DNA of 64,000 bases from NCBI GenBank assembly GCA_903813345.2, contig CAIIXF020000006.1, positions 10,172,348-10,236,347 on the forward strand. The letters are read 5' to 3'. The notes beneath the pieces were generated by a model. The model did not search any database, had not been told where the DNA came from, and was given only the letters and a program-made list of their open reading frames with translations. Below, in pieces: positions 46,601 through 58,600 of this stretch. Every line of letters begins with the position of its first letter. The stretch's first letter is position 1. The stretch is from Owenia fusiformis (Eukaryota > Annelida > Polychaeta > Sabellida > Oweniidae). The position numbers and the translations under genes were made by a program.

Positions 46601-49600
46601 AGACATGCTTACTTAAAAAAACATACTAATAATATCAACATAGCCATAGCCCAACATTATTTCAAATTCATGCAGTTTTTCACCATATTGAGGACTTTTC
46701 AAGTGATTTTGGCCAATTTTTGGCCATAGTTATAAAATATGAATCCCCTTGTAAATTTGTCAAAAGTGCAAAAGCTGGCTACAGGTCTGCCCATGAGCAT
46801 TCATTTTGAGGATTAATGGTTGCAATAGTTGCAGTTCCCAATCAATGGTTGCAATCAATTGTAACTGTTAATTTCAATGGGTAATGGTTGTAATGGTTTT
46901 GCAATGGTTTCTCAAAAATGGTTGCGTAACCATTGCAACTTTATGTAAAAAGGGTTGAAAATATTGGGTGAAGTAATGGTTGCGCAATGGTTTTGAATGG
47001 TTGATATAATGATTTTTCCTTTGATCTTCAAGGTTGAAATGATGGTTACATGATATGCAATGAAACCATTGAATTTCGGAAAAAATGGTTGTTTTTTTTA
47101 TAAGGGCGAGTCCCTTCAGTGCACCAGGGGTACAGGTCTTTGGAACTAATGATTTGTTACTAACCATACGATTGAGAAACAGACCCCATCCAGATTAATC
47201 AATGAGTTTTAAGAGAAGGCTTACATTTGATATATTATGCTTGCAAATTATTTTGATGAATAGTTATAAAGTAATGTCTGATCAAACAAAGATGTGCAAA
47301 TATTTCATCCCTTGCTTCTCAATTACTTGTTTTTTAAATATGTTTAATTTTTATATTTTAGAATAAGAATTCTGATTTCTGTGCACCTCTCACATCATTT
47401 GACTGGAACGAGGTTGATCCGAACCTACTAGGGACTTCAAGCATTGACACAACATGTACTATATGGGGCCTTGAGGTGAGTAATGTAATTATACAGTATG
47501 TACTACATGGGGCCTTGAGGTGAGTAATGTATTGAAACAACATGTTCTACATGGGGCCTTGAGGTGAGTAATGTATTGAAAACAATATGTGCTACATGGG
47601 GCCTTGAGGTGAGTAATGTAATGATACAACATATACTATATGGGGCATTGAGGTGAGTAATGTAATGATACAACATGTACTATACGGGGCCGTGAGGTGA
47701 GTAATGTATTGATACAACATGTGCTACATGGGGCCTTGAGGTGAGTAATGTGTTGATGCAACATGTACTACACGGGGCCTCGAGGTGAGTAATGTATTGA
47801 AACAACATGTGCTACATGGGGCCTTGAGGTGAGTAATGTAATGATACAACATGGACTGCATGGGGCCTTGAGTTGAGTAATGTTATGATATAACATGTTC
47901 TATATGGGGCATTGAGGTGAGTAATGTAATGATACAACATGTCAGCGCTTGCATTAGGTTAGAAAATTTGTGAGTCCCAAGGACACAATTTTTTTTAAAA
48001 AGTGTGTCCTTTGAAAAAAAAGTGTGTCCCTTATTTTTCAGTTTTTAATTTCTTGCCGCGAATTTAAAACGGAAGTAAACGTTAAGTACGGACTGAATAA
48101 ATGCATGTTCGTTCATTCGACAATGAATACATTTTATTTCATGAATGACCTAATATTTGTTTCTGAATAGGAAAAACTGTGGCGTGTCATGGTTTCAAAT
48201 CTAAAAATAAACAAAGTCGAAAAAATTCGAGAGAATCATGATTATTTGTAAATATTCAACATGTTGAGCCTTATTTACGATTCAAATAAAGGTGAGAGAT
48301 CATAATTATTTGTTTTTGTTAGGTATCGTTGTAAAAACATTGTAGTATTGACCTAAAAAAAATTTGCGTCCAAAAAACGGAAATATTTATTTTTGCGTCC
48401 TCCAAATTATTTTTGAGTCCTTAACATGTACAGGACGCCGTTAATGCAAGCCCTGCATGTGCTACATGGGGTCTGAGGTGAGTAATTTAATGATACAACA
48501 TGTACTACATGGGGCATTGAGGTGAGTAATGTAATGGTACAACATGTACTATATGGGGCATTGAGGTGAGTAATGTAATGGTACAACATGTACTATATGG
48601 GGCCTTGAGGTGAGTAATGTATTGATACAACTTTACTATTTGGGGCTGTGAGATGAATAATATATTGATACAGCATGTACTTTATTGAGTCTTTAGATGA
48701 ATACTGTATGCAACAACAGCTTAGAAAATATCCTGAAGAAAAAAAGTTGTTTGAATTGGAAACTTTAAAGATTACATGTACTTGGGAACCAAGCAATAAT
48801 ACAATGAATGAAGTTTATTGAGAATATTTAGAAAAGTCTAAAAACATTGTAAAGTAAAAGTTCATTAACATATGTGTGATTTTACTTTATACTTCCAGAC
48901 AGGACAGGTGCTTGGACGGGTTCATCAGCTTGTGTCTGGCCATGTGAAGACACAACTCATAGCCCATGACAAAGAGGTCTATGATATAGCATTCAGTAGA
49001 GCTGGAGGAGGTAGAGACATGTTCGCTAGCGTTGGTAAGATATTTATTCGGTGTTCTCCAGGGATTTTTCTCAACTGGGTGAAATTCGATTTTGGCAAGG
49101 AGAGGATGTGATTTATGAAATATCCTGATTTTCTAATTGAATCTTCAATTGGCTGCAAGGTGATTTTGAATGTGACCAATTTTGTAGTTTGGAGATGTCA
49201 ATCAATCTTTGGCAAAAAATTGATAATCATTCATCAATATGGTACATCAAGCTAAAAAAGGAAATCTCTATTTCATATCAATGAAGTTTTGCCCATACTG
49301 ATTTAATTTAAGGTACAAACAGATCCCTAATGAATGATAAATTAGTATATAGATATATGATGTAATTCTTGTCTCCTTTGATTCAGCCAAATGTGAGTTG
49401 ATGTTTTGAGTTTGACTGTTTTCCAGGTGCTGATGGTTCAGTGAGGATGTTTGATCTGCGACACCTGGAGCACTCAACTATAATATATGAGGACCCCCAG
49501 CACCACCCATTGTTAAGACTGGCCTGGAATAAACAAGATCCTAACTACTTAGCCACAATGGCTATGGATGCAATGGAGGTACAGTGAATCTTATCTTCAA

Positions 49601-52600
49601 TGTTCAGCTTAGAAAGCTATTTGAGTTGTGACATGCTCTCTTATGAACTTGATTTTGTACCCCTGATTCTCAGCTGGGTAAAATTTAAAAAATTATAATG
49701 AAAGAACTCTCCTTAATTCTTTATCTTAGAGGGAAGAAACATTAAACAATCATCTTTAAAGGAATAGTGGTAAATCGGGAATAATTCCTCAGAAAAACTC
49801 CAAAATAAATCCTTGGGCCTCAAACCTGCTCTGAAGAATGGCTATGAACCCGAACTTACTTTAGTCAAAATACTGGAGCCTGAAAAAATCACCCACCTCG
49901 AAATTGATGAAAGAAGTTTCAGTTTTCGTTTGTCGTAAAATTAACCTCCTTTTAACTACACCATCTAGTGAATGAATCATTGTTTTTGTGTCACATGATC
50001 GTTGTTTGGTGGGGGGGGTGCAGCAATGACGTAGCTGAGGTCGAGTCAGAGTTGAAAGTCTATCACTTGCTGTGACATTTGATTCAGATGCAGCATTAAA
50101 ACTATAGTCAAGTATCAAGCCTACCTGTCCTGTTTAGAAGTCAGCTATATTTTGTAACCTGTATTTTGTAAGTCCATCTGTGCTATCCCTTTTACTGAGG
50201 AATGTTTTTTAGTACTACAGTAGATTTTCTACTCTAGTGGAGATATTATGATATCACAATTACCCTTGTCTCATGCTTACACGGCCATAATTGTATCAGT
50301 TGTGTTCAAAAGTTTTTATCTCTTAACCTCCAGTTAATATTAATACTCCGAACGTAAATATTGTTCGTTTTTTATTAAATTAATTAATTAAAAATTATCA
50401 ATTTTTAACGCGTTCTGTCGAATAAAAAGTTCAAAGATTATATTTATTCATACTGAAAAAACTATATAGAATTACAAAACAAAGTATGTTGATATACGAA
50501 GACATAGAGGACACAAGTTATTTGTTCGCATTTTGACTGGCAATCCGCTAAGTGTTCTATTCACATTTGTACAACATATTGGGCGCGTCGTGTCCAGTGA
50601 GCAACCAAACAAAAAATATATAAACAAGTTCTCAAAAAAATAAATATTCAGTAGATTTCAGCAAAATATGATGGATTTCAGATTTGTTAACAATATTTTT
50701 GGTGTATCGATATTTGAGTCTTCGTATCGTCACCAAACGAGCCGATATATCAATGAATCGCGGGACCCAAATTCGCCACCTATCATAAGTTTATCGAATT
50801 AAAATGAAATTTTTCGATCCAAGAGGAAAAATTATGAAATCCGCTTGACATAATCCTTGTCTTCTTTAGTAGACACATCAGAACATGGGATTCATAGCCA
50901 TTCAACCAAGCCACAAGTATATTAGTTATTCAACATGTTCAATTGTGTTAATATTTTCGGCATTCCAACTTTAAGTGACAACAGCTTCCTTAAGGGGAGG
51001 CATCAAAAGTTCGATGTTGGATAGAAAACTAAATAAATCTAGTTAGGGGGGGGGAGGGTTTCGAACCCATATCAGTTTGCTATCCGACAAATTTCAACAT
51101 TTCAAATTTTTGGCAATTTTGACTCAGAATGCCTTGGAATGATTTAAAAATAAAGATTTTACCTGATGCTTTCTTCGTCAAGATCATTCCAAAGGATTCT
51201 ATTCCATCAATAGTTGTTAAAAGCCGCAAATGAAGGTAGGAATTAACAAAAACTAGATCGTGTTTAGCAATAATTTTTCAAATTCTCAAACCGGAAGTCA
51301 GCGATCAACTTTCACGGTATTTAGTTTTTAGGGGGAGGGGGGTCAGAGTCAAAACTAGATTTATTTAGTTTCCAATCCGACATTGAACTTTTGATGCCTC
51401 CCCTAAGTATTTTAGAAATGAAATACATGTACATGTATTACTTGATGTGTTTTTTTATCGCACCCTAAGGTGCTATGTAATCAGTTTGCTGGGTGTGTGG
51501 TTGGGCGGGCGGGCGTCCCGAATAATGTTGTCTACAGGTTTCCAGCCAAACCGTTTGAGGGATTCATTTGAAATTCTCAGGGATGTTTCTACCTATGAAA
51601 GTTTAGAACTGATTAGTTTTTCCGCATTCTGGGTAAATGTTAAGGTGGCCATTTTGGATTTTCCGTCCTAAAATCTTGTCTGTCAAGGCCTGTCTACATA
51701 TTTCCAGCCAAACCGTTTGAGGTATTCATTTGAAATTCTCAAGGATGTTTCTACCTATGAACGTTCAGAACTGATTAATTTTTCGGCATTCTGCGTAAAT
51801 GTTAAGGCGGCCATTTTGGATTTTCCGTCCTAAAATCTTGTCTGTCAAGGCTTGTCTACATGTTTCCAGCCAAACAGTTTGAGGGATTCATTTGAAATTC
51901 TCAGGGATGTTTCTACCTATGAAAGTTTAGAACTGATTAGTTTTTCGGCATTCTGGGTAAATGTTAAGGCGGCCATTTTGGATTTTCCGTCCTAAAATCT
52001 TGTCTGTCAAGGCTTGTCTACAGGTTTCCAGCCAAATCGTTCGAGGGATTCATTTGAAATTCTCAGGGTTGTTTCTACCTATGAAAGTTTAGAACTGATA
52101 AGTTTTTCGGCATTCTGGGTAAATGTTAAGGTGGCCATTTTGGATTTTCCGTCCTAAAATCTTGTCTGTCAAGGCTTGTCTACAGGTTTCCAGCCAAACC
52201 GTTTGAGGGATTCATTTGAAATTCTCAGGGGTGTTTCTACCTATGAAAGTTTAGAACTGATTAGTTTTTCGACATTTTGGATAAATGTTAAGATGGCCAT
52301 TTTGGATTTTCCGTCCTAAACTCTTGTCTGTGAAGGCTTGTCTACAGGTTTCCAGCCAAACCGTTTGAGGGATCCATTGATTTGAAATTTTCAGGAATGT
52401 TTCTACCTATGAGTTTTTCGGCATTCTGGGTAAATGTTAAGGTGGCCATTTTGGATTTTCCATCCTGAAAAGTGTATTCTGTTCAAGGGTGCGATTCTGT
52501 TCACCGTGTGGCTTATTATTAAATATCATCCTATTTATCTGAGAGGGCAGAAACATTAAACATAAATCTTTGAATGGACGAATGTTTTAGTTACAATGTA

Positions 52601-55600
52601 CTTCAGTTGTGACATTTTTTCCATCAACAATTTATCCTATCTGTAGGTACCTGTAGGACAAAAATTGATGGCATTACTATTAATTGCAAAACTGTTAATG
52701 GCATTGTAATTATTGATAAATCTAATAATGTCATAACTTTTTTAATTCAAAGAATTTATTTTACAAATACATATACATTGAACACTTATAGTGGCTTTGC
52801 TAAAAGAAACACCCATTCTCAAACACTTACAAAACACACGAGTACAATGTGGATGGCTTGTGCGCGACCCGTTTATTAAAGTAATCCATATAATATACAA
52901 AATCATACAGGTTTCACAATCTCTCTGCGTCTCTATCATCAATCCCTCTCAGGGATTCTCGACTAATGCACCGGGCATTGTCGTGGCCTCTTAGCCATTT
53001 AAACATTATTTTATCTGAAAAAACAATAATCAATTTCTCGGAGATTATTTCGATTATCCATAATCAATGCACCAAGCATTAACGTAGCTTCTTTGCCATT
53101 TGAACACTATTTAATTATATGTGCAATAAATGTTTTCAGTCAATACATCGTTGACCTGTTTCGGCATACATTCTATGTGCAAAGAAAATTAAACTTAACA
53201 GTTTATCTCTCCGTTTTCTACTAAATGATGTGAAACAAATATATCAGCGGCTATATCTGTAACTTAACTGTGAGCCAAACATGAACTGTCAAAATTAACA
53301 GTAATCATCACATTTAAAGACTTCAAATTTTTAAGTTTCAAGATTACTTTGATAAAATGAGATAATGAATAACATATCTAAGTTGTTTTGAACTTTTGTC
53401 AGTTTCGCGGAGACCCTTCTCACGAAGTGTAAGAAGTACCTAATCTAGGTAGGAGGTACCTAATCTAGAAAGGAGGTCTACCTACATCCTAAGCTGAAAC
53501 TGATGATGGTGTAGGCTCCAAAGCTCTAATGTAAAATATTGAAATATATTAACTGTATTTAACAAATGCCTTCTAATGTTTTTCCCACATTAACAAATAT
53601 TTACCTTAAAATAAATAAAATATCTGGTAAATTAAGTGAACAACCTATCTGGTCCACATAAGAAGCCGAAGTGACCAATTTACCTGAACAAACCATGACC
53701 AATCACACGACAGTACACCCAACAAACAAATTCGAGCCTTGGTATCGCATATAGCGCCAAATTCATAAGTGTTATAACACTTCAGTTAATGCATTAAATC
53801 ATTTTCAAACTCAATCACTACGTTCAATCGTTAGAAAATACATTAATCAGCCACTTGAAGCTGCAGAATTCACTAATTTCACGTGCAGAATTCAGCATTT
53901 TAACTCAGAAAACTAAAGGGAGTACATGTACTATTCTTCAAGAATACACTCTGTTAATATGAGTTTCATTAATTTAAGTCACTTAAAAATCAAAATCTTG
54001 TTCAAACAAATAAGAACATGTATTGTCTATAATTGTAGTCTTTGATAAATGTGTCTTTGTGAATAGTATCCATTATTTGTGTTTGACACTGTTTTACTTT
54101 GTGCATAAGAAATATTTGCAGATACTCAAAGTAGAGCATAAGATAAAGCTAACAACAAATACAATTTGTTGTTGTGTGTTTAAATCCAAAGAATGTTTAA
54201 TTGTTTAGAAAGACATCTTTGGTATTAACGTCAAGGTTAAGCATGTTGTCAAACAAGCAATCTTTCTAAAGCAGCTTCACACATCCTTTTGAATTCCTCT
54301 GTTGTAGTTTCTTCCTCATCAGACAAGTCATCCTCTGTGAAGGAAATGATCACCCAAAATTGGTGGAAATTCTGAAATATCTCCAGTTTATGTCTTATTG
54401 TCTGCAAATCAATGGTAGAGGAGATGGTATACAGAATCATAATGTTCGTTGGGATTTACTACTCCTTAGAGTTGCCGATTTCTAGTAATAAATGGCATAG
54501 GTATCCATGACAAACTATTAATGGTTTAACTATTAATGATACTACTAATTTATGGATAGTATGACTCAGCTTTCTCATATTCAGCTCACATTTAACTTTT
54601 TCAAAGTTGCATGAAACTTTTGCTTCACATAGTAGTATATTTCATAATTTTCTTTTAACCTCACCTTCACATATTCAATTATCATCTTTGATGATGGCCT
54701 TTTCTTTTTTGACTCGGCTATTTGGTTCACTCTAGTTGAAGCATTGAAATGTCCAATTCCTTGAAAGAAGGATGGTAGTATTCGCTCCATTGCCTTCAGT
54801 GTAAGTGCATATTCCTCAGTAAGTCCAACTAGCATGTGATACTTATCAATGTTGTGCTTGGCCTTTTGAAGTCCATATGTCATATTGGTAGAACAGATTG
54901 CTTCATGGCCACAGAACCATACAACATATCGTTTGGCAACTGCACCAAGACGACACCAAGCATCTACATCTTTAACAATGTTTATGTTTATTCTAATGCA
55001 TTCTTCAAAGGTTGGATTGTTATGGCTTTTGTAATATTCAGCATGTTTAATCTTTGGCTTAGCTTTTTTATAAGTAAAGTAATATCCTGATAACAAATTC
55101 TCAAAAGGTTCTCTGATAATGTTGAAGTAAATTGGCTGTTTGAATCCGAAGTCCTTAAAATTTACGAAATGAATATGGCGGTCCGTCACACATTTTCTTG
55201 ACACACAATCCTTAAAAGATTCCACAAAATTAAGGATGTCATTGGTGTCATTGAGTTGTTTCTGATCATATATATATGAATGCATCATTCTAAACTTGCC
55301 ATGACTGAGTTTCTTCAGGAAGGTCATCATTGTTGAAGAACCACATTTAGGCATTCTGTTGTATATCACTATATTCTGATTTGCTTTCTCATATATGGTA
55401 AATGGCAATATATCGATAGGATCTTGCTTTGTTTTAAGTTTCATTTTATCTATAGAATCTTTCACAGATTGTTCTGTCTTGTTAGCATTTTCTGATTCAT
55501 CAATTTCTTTATGCTGTATAGTAAATCTTTTTAAGTTAACCATCCAGGAGTTGTTGTTCATTTTTATTGATGACCTTGCATTGAAAACAAAATATATATA

Positions 55601-58600
55601 CAAACATCCAATTAACAGTCCAAGCAGAAGTCCACATTCTGTTTTAGTTATATGCATTTTACTGGTTCACTGTAAAAGCCTATCCCATAAGTTCCACTAA
55701 TATAAATTTTCTGCATAGTACATTGAGCTTCTACACATTTTGATATATACACACCCACACAGAAATTGGCATAAATAAACCTATTGAAGTTTTGAATGAA
55801 CCAAATAAGTCCTTAGACTGCTTTTTTTACCCTATTCAAAACTACTATTACAAAATGCCCTCAGTTTAAAATTGTAACATAATCAATTCTAGTCACATGA
55901 TGTATGGGCATTCAAATATTTCAACTATTTTTATCCCATCGAACGATATGTAAAACTGTAATAGCAATATGTTTTAGATGTAAAAAAAATTATATAGGAC
56001 ATTAATAAAGCTAGAAATGTAGATATTAAAGAAGCACATGGCAGCCATCTTGAAAAATGGCGGCCTTTACTCATTATTTTACGAATTTTGCTCTAACTCG
56101 AAAAGTAGTGGAGCGATTTTGTTCATATTTGGTATGTGAATACTATAAACATTGCACACTGTCTAAAGACACTTTTGGAAGAAGGTGGCCATTTTGAAAG
56201 ATGGCCGCCATTTTGAAAAATGGTCACCATTTTAACGTATTTTACTATAACTCGAAAAGTAGTGAAGCGATTTTGTTCATATTTGGTATGTGAATACTAT
56301 AAGCATGGCACACTGTCTAATGACACTTTTGGTAGAAGGCGGCCATTTTCAAAATGGCCGCCATTTTAACGTATTTTACTATAACTCGAAAAGTAGTGGA
56401 GCGATTTTGTTCATATTTGGTATGCGAATATTATAAGCTTGACACACTGTCATATGACACTTTTGAAAGAAGGCGGCCATTTTGAAAAAAATTTTGAAAA
56501 ATGGCCGCCATTTTAACATATTTTACTATAACTCAAAAAGTAGTGAAGCGATTTTGTTCATATTTGGTATGTGAATACTGTAAGCATGGCACACTTTCTA
56601 TTGACAGTTTTGGTAGAAGGCGATCATTTTTGCAAAATGGCCCCCATTTTAACATATTTTACTATAACTTGAAAAGTAGTGGAGCGATTTTGTTTATTTT
56701 TGGTATGTAAATACTATAAGCACAGCACACTGTCTTATGGCACTTTTGGTAGAAGGTGGCCATTTTGAAAAATGGCCGCCATTTTAACGTTTTTTGCTAT
56801 AACTTGAAAAGTAGTTTAGCGATTTTGTTATAAGCATGGCACATGGTTTAATGACACTTTTGGTAGAAGGCGGCCATTTTGAAAAATGGCTGCCATTTTT
56901 GGTATATACTTTGTTTGTAAAAATGCCATCCATAGCTGTTCGATGGGATTCGCTACGCTTTGGTGTTGCCGTTGTTCTGGTTTGCAGTAAAGAAAATAAG
57001 GGAACTAAAAAATATTGATACTTTTATTAAATTATTCATCTATTGACATTTCAAAATATTAGTTGTCAAAGGGTTAAAAAGAGATGTTGGTGTCACATCA
57101 GCTCAAATACTTTTTTGAGTGTAACATAATTTGTAATTATCAGAATCTTCATCAATTGGCCTTATATCTAGAATTTTGTTTAACTATGATTTTTATGTCA
57201 CCACCAAAAGTTGTGACATACTGTTATGGTCTCTGTTTTTATTTGTGTTTGTGACGGTGGTTGGCAACCAGCGTCTGTAACAAATTCTAAAAACTTCCAA
57301 TAACTTAACAAATACTGTTTAGAGTGATTTCAATTTTTTTCAAAATCATCTACAAGTCCTTGGAAGTTCAAATCTGACTTTATATTTGAGATTTGACCTT
57401 CAATGACTGTCTGAAGGTCAAAATGGTCTTTTTCAACTTGCTTCAAATTGACCAATTTTTTCAATATCATCTACAAGTTCTCAGAAGTTCAAATCTGAGA
57501 GATTTGACCTTCAATAACCCTCTCAAATGTAAAAAAAGGCCAAAAAGGTCTTTTTTTAACTTGCTTCAAATTGATCAATTTTTTTCAAAATCATCTACAA
57601 GTTCTCAGAATTTCAAATCTGACTTTAGATTTGAGATTTGACTTTCAATGACCTCCCAAGGTCAAAAAGGGTCAAGATGGTGTTTTTCAACTTGCTTCAA
57701 ACTGACCAATTTTTTCAAAATCAAAACTTTCTCAGAAGTTCAAATCTGACTATGATTGACCTTATAATATCTTCCTGAAAATGGCTAAAATGAGGCTTGT
57801 ACATTCCGCACACACGGCTAAAATTGCTTGAAATGCCAAATAATACCACCCAATAAAGTTTCACAATTTGTACCATGAATAAGAAACATGAATCTCATGT
57901 ACGGTACTAATAACAATATTTCCATTTAATAATTTCTAGGTAATAATCTTAGATGTGCGTGTACCATGTACTCCAGTGGCAAGGCTCAACAACCATAAAG
58001 CCTGTGTTAACTTTATCTCCTGGGCACCTCATTCTAGCTGCCACATATGTACTGCAGGTAAGACATGATATACAAACAACTAAAATAGTCTTGCATCATG
58101 AAGTTCATTTATTTTCTACATATGTTACACTGGTTCTGGTCATCACCCTTGGTGTGTCAAATTTAAAGTTTGAAGTGGGTTGAGTTTGGTAAGTCAAGGT
58201 TGTAAATTAAAACAGTTTATCATTGCATGAAGTATGTTTTCTTATTCTGAAGAATAAACAGTAGTGGTGCAACTCAAATGTCAGTACTTGCCACTCACTC
58301 GTTTAATTTGTCCAAGATAGTTGCCTGTTTTTACATTTCCTACTTGAGTGACATTTTCTGGCGAGTTGCACCACTAGTAAACGTTAGCCTCGGTTTGGTT
58401 CTAATATCATTTCTAAAAATGTATATTTCATTTAAATCTTTCAGCGGACGATCATCAAGCATTAATATGGGACATTCAACAAATGCCACGAGCAATAGAG
58501 GACCCTATACTAGCATATACTGCATCTGGAGAGATCAATCAGGTACAGTGGTCAACCACTCAACCAGACTGGATAGCTATTGGTTATAACAACTGCCTGG

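Noticed and set aside
47358-48796. Minus-strand ORFs rich in [10 protein letters not shown]-like repeats
   Set aside because: Antisense reading of the DCAF7 minisatellite.
54836-55090. Plus-strand hydrophobic ORF
   Set aside because: Shadow of the sulfotransferase CDS on the other strand.
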